Of a stretch of DNA of 54,997 nt, positions 46,428 to 54,997 are shown in pieces (position 1 is the stretch's first letter; each line of letters starts with the position of its first letter). The notes beneath the pieces are model-generated. The model was not told where the DNA came from and did no database searches. It saw nothing but the letters and a program-made list of their open reading frames with translations. Source of the stretch: Phycisphaerae bacterium. Lineage in GTDB: Bacteria; Planctomycetota; Phycisphaerae; Sedimentisphaerales; SM23-30. Position numbers and translations under genes: made by a program. Location of the stretch: the NCBI GenBank assembly GCA_016342495.1, contig JAEIOG010000026.1, forward strand, positions 1-54,997. Direction: 5' to 3'.

Positions 46428-48023
46428 CTAAACTGCAGCTTCTGTTTCAATAGCTACTGGCCATTGCCCGGCATATTGACCAACAACTGCGCAGAAAGCA
46501 TCTACAAGTTCTGGGTCAAACTCTTTGCCACTGCCGGAACGAATCATTTCCAATGCAGCTTCACTGCTTTTTGCCGGGCTGCGCCAACTATCCGAAGTAA
46601 TAACTTCGTAGAAATTTGTTATTCGCAAAATTCTTGCCCCAAATGGGATTTTCTTGCCCATTAAGCCATCAGGATAACCCGACCCATCATAATTTTCATG
46701 ATGATATTTAATGATAGGCAGTTCTTTTTCAAATATCTTTACCGGAGATAAAATATCAACTGCAAGTACCGGATGCTTGCGAACCATTTCTGTTTCTTTA
46801 TCATCAAGCTCACCATTTTTTTGTAATATATTTTCTGGTATGCTTATTTTCCCCAGATCATGCAATAACGCCGCGGTCTCCAGCGAAGCGGTTAATTCCT
46901 CGTCAAGGCTTAGTTGCTTTGCCAGGGCCTTAGTATATAGACAAACATTTTCGGCATGATGTTCGGTCAATGGGTCTTTTGCATACAAAGCTTGTGAAAA
47001 TGCTGCTACCATACTCATCGCCTGCTCATGCATGCGTTCAGCCAGACCAGATACCTGTTTTTGCATTTCCTCAATATCTCCAACTACTTCGACTTCCAAA
47101 TGTTCAACCGAATCAATTTCATCAAAACGGACAACACAATTTCTGCCGCGGGCTTTTGCTGCATACAAACCGCCATCGGCCTGTTTCAGCAATTCATGGA
47201 CATTATAAGTGCCATCCTGCGATGTTGAAGCAACACCAAGACTAGCTGTAATATCAGCTACATTACCTGCAATATCCCATTGGCTGTCGCAGATAATTGT
47301 GCGTATCTTTTCGGCAGCCTGATAAGCTTTATCAAGATTGGTGTCAGGCATCATAATGACGAATTCTTCGCCTCCATAACGTGCGGCCAGATCCAATGGA
47401 TAGATATTATCTTTAATAATGGATGCTAACTGTTTCAGGGCTATATCACCACCTTGGTGGCCATAAGTATCATTGACATTCTTAAAATGATCCAAATCCA
47501 GCATTATGACAGAGACATTTTTTTGCGTAAGTTTATATTCTAACAGCTGGCGTTCAAAAACTTCAAAGAAATGCCTGCGATTTGATAAACCTGTCAACCC
47601 ATCGGTATTAGCCTGATCTACCAATTTTTCCTGCATTGCGATCATCTGCAAAACAATACTAACTCTGGCACGTAACTCGGCGGGGTCGAAGGGCTTGGAG
47701 ATATAATCCATCGCACCACGTTTCAAACCATCTACCTTATCAGCAGCCTGACCTTTCGCAGAAACGAAAATTATTGGGATATGGGCTGTTCTAGTGTCAC
47801 TTTTAAGCCTTTGACAGCATTCGAAGCCATCAACTTCAGGCATCATAATATCCAGAAAAATCAAATCAGGATTTTCTTCTATTGCTATATCTATACCTTC
47901 AACGGCACTGGTAGCCGAGAGAGACTTAACACCCATTTGTTTCATATAGACCCGCAACAATGCTAAATTTGTTTGATTATCATCAATTGCAAGGACTTTG
48001 CGTTCTTTCTCGTCTGTCATCAT
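46428..48023 (-). CDS. Response regulator with GGDEF and HD-GYP domains
   Basis: 531 residues. The receiver domain (~8-125) has the phospho-acceptor Asp near 58 (LIFLDIMMPEVDG) and Lys in ISKPF. The GGDEF domain (~135-300) has active-site GGEEF, so it should make cyclic di-GMP; the RxxD inhibitory site is changed to Y-P-L-D. The HD-GYP domain (~345-520) has HDLGK, HHENYDGSGYP and so should degrade it. One protein can thus make and break the messenger, switched by phosphorylation. Two adjacent ATG codons start it, with AGGTGA upstream. No kinase gene is next to it. Confidence 0.93.
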   Translation of the reverse strand: MMTDEKERKVLAIDDNQTNLALLRVYMKQMGVKSLSATSAVEGIDIAIEENPDLIFLDIMMPEVDGFECCQRLKSDTRTAHIPIIFVSAKGQAADKVDGLKRGAMDYISKPFDPAELRARVSIVLQMIAMQEKLVDQANTDGLTGLSNRRHFFEVFERQLLEYKLTQKNVSVIMLDLDHFKNVNDTYGHQGGDIALKQLASIIKDNIYPLDLAARYGGEEFVIMMPDTNLDKAYQAAEKIRTIICDSQWDIAGNVADITASLGVASTSQDGTYNVHELLKQADGGLYAAKARGRNCVVRFDEIDSVEHLEVEVVGDIEEMQKQVSGLAERMHEQAMSMVAAFSQALYAKDPLTEHHAENVCLYTKALAKQLSLDEELTASLETAALLHDLGKISIPENILQKNGELDDKETEMVRKHPVLAVDILSPVKIFEKELPIIKYHHENYDGSGYPDGLMGKKIPFGARILRITNFYEVITSDSWRSPAKSSEAALEMIRSGSGKEFDPELVDAFCAVVGQYAGQWPVAIETEAAV

Positions 48024-48308
48024 GATTTTTCACCTATGCGAATACCCTTGAATAAATACGTACTAACATATCCAATAGACATAGCCACATGATACATCAT
48101 ATAGCTTCCATCAACTATATCGACATGCACAAGCCTCTTCTTAACCTGGGATCTGCTTTTTAATTTAGTCCGATAAATTGCCTCAATAATATTTTAATAA
48201 GATAATAAAACATTTTACTAAAATAATATGGCAATCTCCGTTTGTTTGGCTATATTTAAGTTGAAGACTGAATATCTTGAAACCCCCTAAATTAAAGGAT
48301 CCGTAAAA

Positions 48309-49106
48309 ATGCGAAAACTAACTTTTTTGATCTACTGCCTCATTTCAATTGCTCTTGTCGGCTGCCCTCAAGAGTCTCCAAAAGAAGATTCTGCGGTTAA
48401 TGACCCACCAGCCAATAACAATGCTCCTGTCAAACCCTCCGCAGAAGCTATTGACGCTGATTTAGAAACTGAAACCCAACCTGAAGCTGAAAAAACGGAA
48501 ACAAAACCTGTTGAGCCAGAAGCTGTTGCGATCTTTAATGGTCAGGATCTTTCCGGTTGGCTCGGTTTTGCTGGAGACCCTTATCAAGTGGCGGCAATGA
48601 CACCGGAAGAATTAGCAACTGCCCAGACTAAAGCAGACGAAGAAATGAATAAGCACTGGTCGGTCCAGGATGGACTATTGTTCTTCGATGGCAAAGGCCA
48701 TAGTATTTACACCAATAAAGAATATAAAGATTTCATTCTCTATGTAGACTGGAAAATTCAGGCTAATGGCGATAGCGGTATTTACCTCAAAGGCTTTCCC
48801 CAGGTTCAAATATGGGACCCTGCTCAATGGCCTGAAGGTTCTGGTGGCCTCTACAATAACAAAAAAGGGCCTGCCAAACCATTGGTTTGTGCCGACAACC
48901 CGATTGGACAGTGGAACACCTTCAAAATCGAAATGGTCGATAATGTTGTTACCGTACACCTAAACGATAAACTTGTAGTAGATAAGCAACCTCTGGAAAA
49001 TTATTTCAAACGCGGCGAACCAATCCCCGAAACTGGGCGAATAGAATTGCAATGCCATGGTCATCCGCTATATTTCAAAAATATTAAGGTTATCGAACTG
49101 AATTAG
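48309..49106 (+). CDS. DUF1080 (3-keto-disaccharide hydrolase) lipoprotein
   Basis: 265 residues. A lipoprotein signal ends at LVGC (Cys near 19). A low-complexity Glu/Thr/Pro linker covers ~25-75. The DUF1080 jelly-roll follows from ~75: FNGQDLSGWLGF, FILYVDWKI, GDSGIYLKG, and GHPLYFKNIKVIEL at the end. The family is expanded in planctomycetes, and some members hydrolyse 3-keto-glycosides. Lipid anchoring implies action outside the cytoplasm. AAAGGA precedes the ATG. Single gene with a terminator. Confidence 0.92.
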   Translation: MRKLTFLIYCLISIALVGCPQESPKEDSAVNDPPANNNAPVKPSAEAIDADLETETQPEAEKTETKPVEPEAVAIFNGQDLSGWLGFAGDPYQVAAMTPEELATAQTKADEEMNKHWSVQDGLLFFDGKGHSIYTNKEYKDFILYVDWKIQANGDSGIYLKGFPQVQIWDPAQWPEGSGGLYNNKKGPAKPLVCADNPIGQWNTFKIEMVDNVVTVHLNDKLVVDKQPLENYFKRGEPIPETGRIELQCHGHPLYFKNIKVIELN

Positions 49107-49156
49107 GTCTGAAAAAAAATCATAAACTATACCAACTGTAAATTTTATAGTTGACA

Positions 49157-49206
49157 AAAAACGAAATAAGTGGCATAGTAACTAATGTCCTGCTTATTTC
49201 GTTTTT
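49157..49206 (+). terminator. Terminator of DUF1080 gene
   Basis: AAAAACGAAATAAG and CTTATTTCGTTTTT pair over a 22-base loop, with a T-rich tail, 50 bases past the stop. Confidence 0.75.
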
Positions 49207-49275
49207 ATTTGAAATAGAATCGAATTATTCGTAGTTTTTAATGCCATACCAGCCAAATAGGACCTACTCAATATT

Positions 49276-50445
49276 ATGCAAACAACATCAACAGAAACAA
49301 CCGAACCAACCAGCCTATTCGATGCTGTCGTGAACCGCTGTGGCACTGGCAGCTTAAAATGGGATAAATATAAAGGGTCAGACATTATTCCCATGTGGAT
49401 AGCTGACATGGACTTTAAAAGCCCTAAAGCAGTCCGCGATGCTCTGCATGACCATATTGACCAGGGAGTTTATGGCTACACTTTGGTTCGCGACGAAGTT
49501 AACGAAGTCGTAATTACACGCCTCAAAGAAAAATACAATTGGGACGTAAAACCTGAATGGCTGGTTTGGCTGCCAAGCCTGGTACCAGGCTTGCACCTTG
49601 CATGTCTGGCCGCCGGCGAACATAATGATGAAGTTTTAACTTTCACCCCAGTCTACCCGCCATTTTTGCGGGCTCCAGAAAAATGCCATCGCGAGCTGGT
49701 TACTGTACCGCTTACCGAAAAGGATGGATTGACCACTTTCGATTTAGAAGCCTTCAAAAAAGCTATTACTCCTAAAACAAAACTGCTAATGCTATGCAAT
49801 CCACATAACCCAGTAGGAAGAGTTTTTCAACCTGACGAACTCAAAGCTATTGCTGAAATCTGCCTTGAAAATGATATTATTATTTCAAGCGATGAAATTC
49901 ATTGCGACTTAATTCTCGACGACCTTAAACACACGCCATTGGCAACCCTGGACGAACGCTATGCTCAAATAACTATGACACTTTTAAGCCCCGGCAAAAC
50001 GTTCAATATGCCCGGTCTAAACTGTGGCTTTGCCGTTATCCCAAATGATAAACTCCGTCACAGATTCGAATCCATTCGTGAAGGCATTGTGCCATGGGTC
50101 AATGTAATGGGCTACACCGCATGTATGGCTGCATATCGTGACTGTCAGGATTGGCATGATGAACTTATCAGTTATCTACAGCAAAACCGCCAACTGCTAA
50201 TTGATTTTATCGCTGAAGTTCCTTGCCTGAAATACAATCCGGGACAGGCTACCTATCTTGCCTGGATTGACGCCAGAGAGCTTCCTGTCGACGATGCTGT
50301 TAAATTCTTTGAAGCCGCCGGAGTTGGCCTGGAAGATGGAGCACTTTTCGGCATGCCCGGTTTTGTGCGACTAAACTTCGGCTGTCCTCGTTCAACCATG
50401 ACCGAAGCCTTAAATAGAATGAAAAAAGCCCTTAAAAGCCTGTAA
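49276..50445 (+). CDS. PatB/MalY-type cystathionine beta-lyase (PLP)
   Basis: 389 residues of fold-type I PLP enzymes. The start WDKYKGSDIIPMWIADMDF is typical of the PatB/MalY group. CNPHNPVGRV is near 174, DEIHCDL near 206, and the PLP Lys is Lys241 (SPGKTFNMPG). Family members cleave carbon-sulfur bonds, releasing homocysteine or hydrogen sulfide. The start has a weak ribosome site. An SDR gene follows 18 bases later, probably in the same operon. Confidence 0.9.
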   Translation: MQTTSTETTEPTSLFDAVVNRCGTGSLKWDKYKGSDIIPMWIADMDFKSPKAVRDALHDHIDQGVYGYTLVRDEVNEVVITRLKEKYNWDVKPEWLVWLPSLVPGLHLACLAAGEHNDEVLTFTPVYPPFLRAPEKCHRELVTVPLTEKDGLTTFDLEAFKKAITPKTKLLMLCNPHNPVGRVFQPDELKAIAEICLENDIIISSDEIHCDLILDDLKHTPLATLDERYAQITMTLLSPGKTFNMPGLNCGFAVIPNDKLRHRFESIREGIVPWVNVMGYTACMAAYRDCQDWHDELISYLQQNRQLLIDFIAEVPCLKYNPGQATYLAWIDARELPVDDAVKFFEAAGVGLEDGALFGMPGFVRLNFGCPRSTMTEALNRMKKALKSL

Positions 50446-50463
50446 TTTCCCTCAGAACTATCC

Positions 50464-51183
50464 ATGACCAAAAAAGCAATCATAACCGGAGCGACATCAG
50501 GCATTGGTAAAGCCCTGGCCCAGTTGCTAAGCAATAAAGGCTATAGCCTTGGCTTAACTGGCAGAAGAACTGAACTGCTGGAAGAATTAAAATCTTCATT
50601 ACCCGGTTCGGTATATATCTGCACTATGGACGTAGCCCAAAAAGATGAAGCCATGGAACAATTCCAGCAGTTAATCGATAAACTTGACGGGCTGGATCTG
50701 GCGATTATCAATGCCGGCTGTGGTCAGGCGAACCCTGACCTCAACTGGGAAATGGAAAAACAAGTCATCGATGTCAATGTAATGGGATTTGCTGCAACAG
50801 CTAATGTGGCGATGCGGCATTTCATTAAACAGGGCCATGGCCATCTCGTGGGAATATCATCAGTAGCGGCAATTCGAGGCTATCATGATGTCCCGGCATA
50901 TAATGCTTCAAAAGCTTTCGTATCCAATTATCTACAAGGCCTCAGACACAAAGCTGTTCATGCCAGACTGCCGATAACAGTAACCGACATCAAACCTGGT
51001 TTTGTTGATACGAAAATGGCCCAGGGCGAAAAAATCTTCTGGCGTGCCAGTACCGAAGTAGCCGCCAACCAGATATATCGTGCAATTGTAAAAAAGAAAT
51101 CCCACGCTTATGTAACCAAACGCTGGCGACTAATCGCATGGCTAGTAAAACTCCTGCCCCAATGGCTGGCTCATAAATTGTAG
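50464..51183 (+). CDS. Short-chain dehydrogenase/reductase
   Basis: 239 residues. The NAD(P)-binding TGATSGIG is at 9-16, NAG near 83, and catalytic Ser133, Tyr146, Lys150 (GISSVAAI and YNASK). This is a classical SDR of the size that includes keto-acid and oxidoreductases of unknown substrate. The C-terminal ~25 residues are hydrophobic and basic (WRLIAWLVKLLPQWLAHKL), suggesting membrane association. It follows the PatB-like gene at 18 bases. Confidence 0.88.
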   Translation: MTKKAIITGATSGIGKALAQLLSNKGYSLGLTGRRTELLEELKSSLPGSVYICTMDVAQKDEAMEQFQQLIDKLDGLDLAIINAGCGQANPDLNWEMEKQVIDVNVMGFAATANVAMRHFIKQGHGHLVGISSVAAIRGYHDVPAYNASKAFVSNYLQGLRHKAVHARLPITVTDIKPGFVDTKMAQGEKIFWRASTEVAANQIYRAIVKKKSHAYVTKRWRLIAWLVKLLPQWLAHKL

Positions 51184-51275
51184 CGATCTTTTTCGACATT
51201 GACAATTACTCCTTAGATGATATAACTACTGTATTATCTCATGATTTACAAGAACATCTTTCGGAGTTAAAAAAC

Positions 51276-52520
51276 ATGAATTTCCCTAAAATCATCGCCA
51301 AATTCCTTCTAATTTGCATCATTTTCGCTGCCACCCTATCCGGTGCCACACAGCCAAAACCCAAGGAGTTGCCAACTGCAACAGCTAAAGAAGTTGGCAT
51401 GTCACAGGAAAAACTGGATGAAATCGCACCAGCGGTACGAAAATTTATCGATGATGAACAAATAACCGGAGCCAGCGTTCTCGTTGCCCGCAATGGCAAA
51501 ATCATCTATAATGAAACCTTTGGTCTGATGGATCGGGAAGCCAAAAAGGAAACTCAAAAAGATACCATCTACCGTTTTTATTCAATGACCAAACCCATCA
51601 CCAGCGTCGCTGCGATGATACTCTATGACCAGGGTAAGATTAAATTAGATGACCCGGTCTCAAATTATCTGCCAGAATTTAAGGACTTGAAAGTATATGA
51701 CGAATCCGGAAAAAATGTAGAACTTAATAAACCCATGACAGTCCGTGACCTGCTAAGACATACATCAGGACTGACTTATGGCATTTTCGGCAATACACCC
51801 GTCGATAAAATGTATCGTCAGCAAAAGATCCTGAATCGTAATATTCCACTGGAAAAAATGACTGACAGCCTGGGCAAAATCCCCCTGCAATATCAACCCG
51901 GCACCAAATGGCATTACAGCGTTTCAGCCGACGTGCTCGGAGCCCTGATCGAAAGAGTTTCAGGTGAGAGCCTTGACGAATTTTTCCAGGAAAATATCTT
52001 CAAGCCACTCGATATGAAAGACACCTCTTTCATGGTTCCCAAAGATAAAGTTCAACGATTCGCCGCCTGCTATAGCCCAAAGCCCGGCAAAGGCTTAAAA
52101 CTGAACGATGCCCCCAAAACCAGTGAATATCTCACCAAACCGGTAAAACTTTCCGGTGGTGGCGGGCTGGTCTCCACTGGCAGAGATTATATGCGATTCT
52201 GTCAGATGCTTGCTAACGAAGGACAACTAAATGGAACAAGAATACTGAAAAAAGAAACTGTCAATATGATGACACAAAACCAACTGCCCAAAGGCGTATA
52301 TCAAGGCATAGGCTCGGGCTTTGGCTTGGGGTTCTCTGTTCGGCTCTTTGGCGGAAAAATCCCCAAAGGCGAATATGGCTGGGGCGGAGCGGCAAGCACC
52401 CACTTCTGGATATCACCCAAAGACAAAATAGTCGTTATCGCCTTATCCCAGCATATGCCATTTTCTTTCAGACTGGAAAGTGCCATCAAACCAATTGTAT
52501 ATGATGCGATTATCAAATAG
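51276..52520 (+). CDS. Exported serine hydrolase, beta-lactamase family
   Basis: 414 residues. A signal peptide covers ~1-25. The class C beta-lactamase/penicillin-binding fold has the SxxK motif Ser103-Met-Thr-Lys106 and a Tyr motif in WHYSVSADVL near 214 where Tyr-x-Asn is replaced by Tyr-Ser-Val. A KTG-like third motif is not obvious; GWGGAASTHF is near 370. Relatives are esterases and peptidases rather than antibiotic-resistance enzymes. CGGAG precedes the ATG. Confidence 0.87.
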   Translation: MNFPKIIAKFLLICIIFAATLSGATQPKPKELPTATAKEVGMSQEKLDEIAPAVRKFIDDEQITGASVLVARNGKIIYNETFGLMDREAKKETQKDTIYRFYSMTKPITSVAAMILYDQGKIKLDDPVSNYLPEFKDLKVYDESGKNVELNKPMTVRDLLRHTSGLTYGIFGNTPVDKMYRQQKILNRNIPLEKMTDSLGKIPLQYQPGTKWHYSVSADVLGALIERVSGESLDEFFQENIFKPLDMKDTSFMVPKDKVQRFAACYSPKPGKGLKLNDAPKTSEYLTKPVKLSGGGGLVSTGRDYMRFCQMLANEGQLNGTRILKKETVNMMTQNQLPKGVYQGIGSGFGLGFSVRLFGGKIPKGEYGWGGAASTHFWISPKDKIVVIALSQHMPFSFRLESAIKPIVYDAIIK

Positions 52521-52531
52521 CTATGTAAAAT

Positions 52532-52566
52532 GTGGCAGTTCCCCAGCAAAACTGGAGCACTGCCAC
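52532..52566 (+). terminator. Hairpin between serine hydrolase and YeeE genes
   Basis: GTGGCAGT and ACTGCCAC pair, with an internal CCAG/CTGG stem. No T-run follows on the plus strand. Probably shared by two convergent genes. Confidence 0.5.
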
Positions 52567-52594
52567 ACTGCAATATCATAAGTAAACCTTACTT

Positions 52595-53119
52595 TTATTT
52601 CTTTTTGAATTTAGCTGTCACAAAAAGTACAACCGTCAAAGGTACTGAAATACCAAATACCCACGCAGCCGCAGATATCCCGGTAACTTCTGGTATGGTT
52701 TTTTTACCCATGGCCCACACACCATCTATCGGTACAACAATCGATGGATAAATGAAGATAAACAACGCCGCCCCGACAAACATACCCAGAACAGTTATCA
52801 ATGCATCTAACCTGCCAGCAGCGGCACAAGCTAAACCGGTTCCAGGACAATAGCCTGTCAGGCCAAAGCCCACCCCTAAAAACGCTCCGCCTAATAACAC
52901 CGCTAAGATATTAGCAGGCTTAACGCTGTAATGGGCAACGCCAGCTTTATCTAAAAACCAAAAACCAACCATTCCAACAATAACAAAAACCGCTATGGTT
53001 TTCATGGCATGTAAATCTTTTAATCTCAATGTTCCGATAATCTTATCTGGATTAGCCAAACCCGCTAAAAATAAAGCGGCACCAAAAAGCATTCCTATCA
53101 TAAAACCTAAATAATCCAT
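52595..53119 (-). CDS. YeeE/YedE-like membrane protein, second half
   Basis: 174 residues with four or five helices. The GYCPGTGLACAA motif near 88 matches the Cys-containing GxCxGTG pore motif of the thiosulfate/sulfur transport family YeeE/YedE (DUF6691). The upstream partner ends two bases before its ATG. AGGGA precedes the start. Split halves of this transporter pair in many anaerobes. Confidence 0.83.
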   Translation of the reverse strand: MDYLGFMIGMLFGAALFLAGLANPDKIIGTLRLKDLHAMKTIAVFVIVGMVGFWFLDKAGVAHYSVKPANILAVLLGGAFLGVGFGLTGYCPGTGLACAAAGRLDALITVLGMFVGAALFIFIYPSIVVPIDGVWAMGKKTIPEVTGISAAAWVFGISVPLTVVLFVTAKFKKK

Positions 53120-53121
53120 GG

Positions 53122-53649
53122 CTATTCCCTTTCTATCTCTGGTGATTGCTTATAAGCCAACTTTGCCGTCAACATACCAAAACCAAACAGCGTAATTGTA
53201 AATGGCAGCGCAGATAATGACAGCTGCGCCCAGCCACTGGCAAAAGCCCCGCTGGTACAGCCATGGGCGAATCTCGAACCAAGCAATATCAATATCCCGC
53301 CAACAAAACCGGTGGCAAACCGCCTGCCAAGATTACTGCCATAATTCACCTTCCACCATTTAGTGGTTAAACTTAAGCGAAAACTGCCACTTAAAACCGC
53401 AGCTAAAAAAGCCCCGCAAACCAGACCTATATCCAACCAAAACCCATAGCCAAATTTGGTATATTTTTCCTGGCTGATCAAAGAATGCTCTTTGGCATAA
53501 TCCTCTGAAACATTATGGATAATCTTGGAATCCACAACAACAAATTGAGTAGAAACCCCAAGGGGGCTATTTGCCACCACCGCTAAAATCTGAATCAAAC
53601 CCAACAGCAAGCCACCCACCCACCAGGGCAATAATGCTTTTGAAACCAT
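53122..53649 (-). CDS. YeeE/YedE-like membrane protein, first half
   Basis: 175 residues with four to five helices. The motif AHGCTSGAF near 136, with its Cys, is the YeeE/YedE half-channel signature. Its start has a strong AAGGAG. It is followed at two bases by the second half-protein, so they probably form one sulfur-compound transporter with two Cys pore motifs. No sulfurtransferase is adjacent. Confidence 0.85.
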   Translation of the reverse strand: MVSKALLPWWVGGLLLGLIQILAVVANSPLGVSTQFVVVDSKIIHNVSEDYAKEHSLISQEKYTKFGYGFWLDIGLVCGAFLAAVLSGSFRLSLTTKWWKVNYGSNLGRRFATGFVGGILILLGSRFAHGCTSGAFASGWAQLSLSALPFTITLFGFGMLTAKLAYKQSPEIERE

Positions 53650-53778
53650 AAAATTCTCCTTAAGTGATAAATGGTTAACAAGGAAAAGATAGTACCGATT
53701 TGATTATATGGCATACTATTAGAATAAGTCAACACTCTATTGAAAAAAAATTGGCAATCTTAAATCATACCAATTTAC

Positions 53779-53873
53779 TTGAGGGAACCTCTAATAATTG
53801 GTTTCGCCAACGAGAGCTCAGGCGAAAAAAGATTCGCTCGCAGTAGAAATCCATTTTTTAGAGGTTGCCTTAA
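53779..53873. mobile_element. MITE-like element, copy 1
   Basis: A 95-bp element with imperfect ends of about 27 bases: TTGAGGGAACCTCTAATAAT on the left; the complement of the right end reads TTAAGGCAACCTCTAAAAAA. The centre is short and can fold. No coding capacity. The ends look like those of insertion sequences, but no transposase is present. Confidence 0.65.
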
Positions 53874-53961
53874 GCTAGCCAATAGCAGGTAATAGGCATG
53901 TATCGGTATATCTTGCGATATGATAAAGTCTCAGAAAAAATATAGACCGGAAGATAATCAA

Positions 53962-54072
53962 TTAAGGCTACCTCTAATAATTGCTTTTGAGCTAAGAATA
54001 GAAGATTTTTTCAGCTGACAAAGAACAAAGAATCGTTCTCAGACAAAATTGATTTTTTAGAAGTTGTCTTAA
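53962..54072. mobile_element. MITE-like element, copy 2
   Basis: A 111-bp relative of copy 1. Left end TTAAGGCTACCTCTAATAAT; complement of right end TTAAGACAACTTCTAAAAAA. The central part shares only short blocks with copy 1 (GAATCG-like). Located 33 bases from the response-regulator stop. Confidence 0.65.
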
Positions 54073-54104
54073 ATCAGAGTTTAAACCATAACTATTGTAA
54101 AATG

Positions 54105-54689
54105 CTAATAGCCCAGCTTCAAGGCAATTTTTGCTAGTTCAACTGCGTTATGGGCACCAAGCTTTTTCATCACTCGATTACGATGATCTTCTATAGTCCG
54201 AACAGAGCGGTGTTGAATTGCCGCGATTTCTTTATTGCTGTGGCCTTGCATCACAAAAGCTAAGACTTTTCTCTCTGCAACAGTAAGAGTCTTGCTATAA
54301 TAGCTATCAGCATTTCTAACAATATCTAATGCTTCAGTGAGAATCGGAATAAACCTGTCAGCATTAAATGGACGCTCAATAAAATTATTTGCGCCTGCTT
54401 TTAATGCATTAACTGCAAGCGAAATATCACCTTTGCCAGATACAATAAATACCTGCAAGGTTGGGAAATTCATTTTCACCTCACGCAGATATTCTATAGC
54501 ATCAAAATCCTTAACATCAGCATCAATCATCAAGATATGACAAAGATTCTTAGTCAATTCATCAAAAGCAGTTTCTGAACAAGTAAACATGTAGCACTGG
54601 AATTTTTCTTTTGAAAGAATACTTTTCAATTCTTCACAAAAACTCTTGCTGTCACCTACATAAAAAAAAGCTCTGTTAGCGTCTTCCAT
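54105..54689 (-). CDS. FixJ/NarL-type response regulator, degenerate receiver
   Basis: 194 residues. The receiver domain (~5-118) has the likely phospho-acceptor Asp near 57 (MIDADVKDF) and a Ser in IVSGKG, but the conserved Lys is Arg (IERPF) and the N-terminal acidic pair is reduced to one Asp (VGDSKSF). A LuxR helix-turn-helix (~130-190, NKEIAAIQHRSVRTIEDHRNRVMKKL) binds DNA. The pocket changes suggest altered or absent phosphorylation. No kinase is adjacent. Weak ribosome site. Confidence 0.85.
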   Translation of the reverse strand: MEDANRAFFYVGDSKSFCEELKSILSKEKFQCYMFTCSETAFDELTKNLCHILMIDADVKDFDAIEYLREVKMNFPTLQVFIVSGKGDISLAVNALKAGANNFIERPFNADRFIPILTEALDIVRNADSYYSKTLTVAERKVLAFVMQGHSNKEIAAIQHRSVRTIEDHRNRVMKKLGAHNAVELAKIALKLGY

Positions 54690-54922
54690 AATTTTTTAAG
54701 CCGGGGTAATTAAAACCCAGCCCCCCATTTCTAAAAATTCAACAGTTGCAAAGCATCATACACAGGGCGTAAACTTACTGACATAAGCTTACAGTGCTAT
54801 TTTTACCAGAAATCACAAGCAAATGCGACCTGTGGGAAATACGTATTTTATATTTAAATGGGACATAAGCAGGGCTTTTTTCAACTTAAAGCCTTATTAA
54901 TCAAAGAGATATGAATATACAA

Positions 54923-54997
54923 CACAACCATCCCATAGTCTAGGGAATAGGTGTGTTAAGCTGATTTGCGGTAGCAAAAATAGCTTTTTTTTGGGGT
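54923..54997 (-). repeat. Right copy of 75-bp terminal inverted repeat
   Basis: Exact reverse complement of 2-76. Here it lies in non-coding DNA, upstream of the FixJ-type regulator. A short frame starting at an ATG at 54911 reads into the repeat and ends at the same TAG as the truncated sensor, which is a shadow of the shared bases. Confidence 0.95.

Larger units (their letters stand above)
53650..54104. other. Intergenic region with two MITE-like repeats
   Basis: About 455 bases without a gene. Nearly half is taken by the two terminal-inverted-repeat elements at 53779-53873 and 53962-54072. Confidence 0.7.

Noticed and set aside
54911-54943. Ten-codon ORF ending in the terminal repeat with the same last residues as the sensor
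   Set aside because: It follows directly from the shared repeat bases; too short and without a ribosome site.

Overview
The window reads as chromosomal DNA from an anaerobic or facultatively anaerobic, heterotrophic bacterium with the standard genetic code (TGA, TAA and TAG all end genes). The gene set suggests a PVC-type bacterium, most likely a planctomycete of the Phycisphaerae kind. Pointers are a lipoprotein DUF1080 hydrolase, a Tat/lipobox sulfatase with a CxPxR motif, a GH27 alpha-galactosidase, a YacL-like PIN-TRAM protein, a TrpR-TrpB pair as in Chlamydia, and a tail-anchored acidic repeat protein. This assignment is inference from gene content, not from a marker tree. No rRNA, tRNA or CRISPR array was found, and no transposase gene.

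Layout. 1-6600 is a minus-strand chemotaxis operon, cheA-cheR-cheY-cheB-cheX, ending in a Cache-domain sensor that is cut short at the left edge of the window. 6.8-9.2 kb carries lexA, overlapped by a small upstream ORF, and a membrane PIN-TRAM protein. 9.8-13.8 kb (plus strand) has a flavodoxin-like iron-sulfur flavoprotein, a membrane protein broken by an in-frame TAG, a Sel1-repeat protein and a GH27 alpha-galactosidase. 13.8-16.7 kb is repeat-rich: a 104-bp triple tandem repeat, an FN3 protein, a 15-unit 21-bp satellite and a small TPR lipoprotein, bracketed by ~87-bp direct repeats. 16.7-26.9 kb holds malic enzyme, an esterase lipoprotein, the acidic repeat protein, rsmE, trpR-trpB, a charged small protein and clpC.

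27.0-33.1 kb is an electron-transfer block. Two polyferredoxin genes (Tat-exported ferredoxin and NapH-like membrane protein) converge on ETF:quinone oxidoreductase plus a fused EtfB-EtfA protein; an array of seven 8-bp palindromes at 22-23 bp spacing lies between them. 33.4-36.5 kb has divergent gdhA and L-serine dehydratase. 36.6-40.6 kb has a sulfatase with an overlapping membrane protein, a FapA/DUF342 protein and a PNPOx-like protein. 40.9-46.2 kb has sppA, then the hydG-TM1266-aspartase operon of [FeFe]-hydrogenase maturation. 46.4-54.7 kb has a REC-GGDEF-HD-GYP regulator, DUF1080 lipoprotein, PatB-like C-S lyase, SDR, serine hydrolase, a split YeeE/YedE pair, two MITE-like repeats and a FixJ/NarL-type regulator with a degenerate receiver.

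Taken together the metabolic genes fit a sugar- and amino-acid-fermenting anaerobe. Serine dehydratase, glutamate dehydrogenase, aspartase and malic enzyme feed pyruvate and C4 acids; HydG implies an [FeFe] hydrogenase elsewhere; the ETF/ETF-QO pair links flavin electrons to quinone. The window ends are a perfect 75-bp inverted repeat (2-76 and 54923-54997), and the left copy truncates the sensor gene. The most unusual signals are these terminal repeats, the fused ETF, a paired candidate leader-RNA motif (9386-9431 minus, 11337-11393 plus), the trpR-trpB operon with a palindrome at its start, and the two short-period palindrome-bearing arrays.
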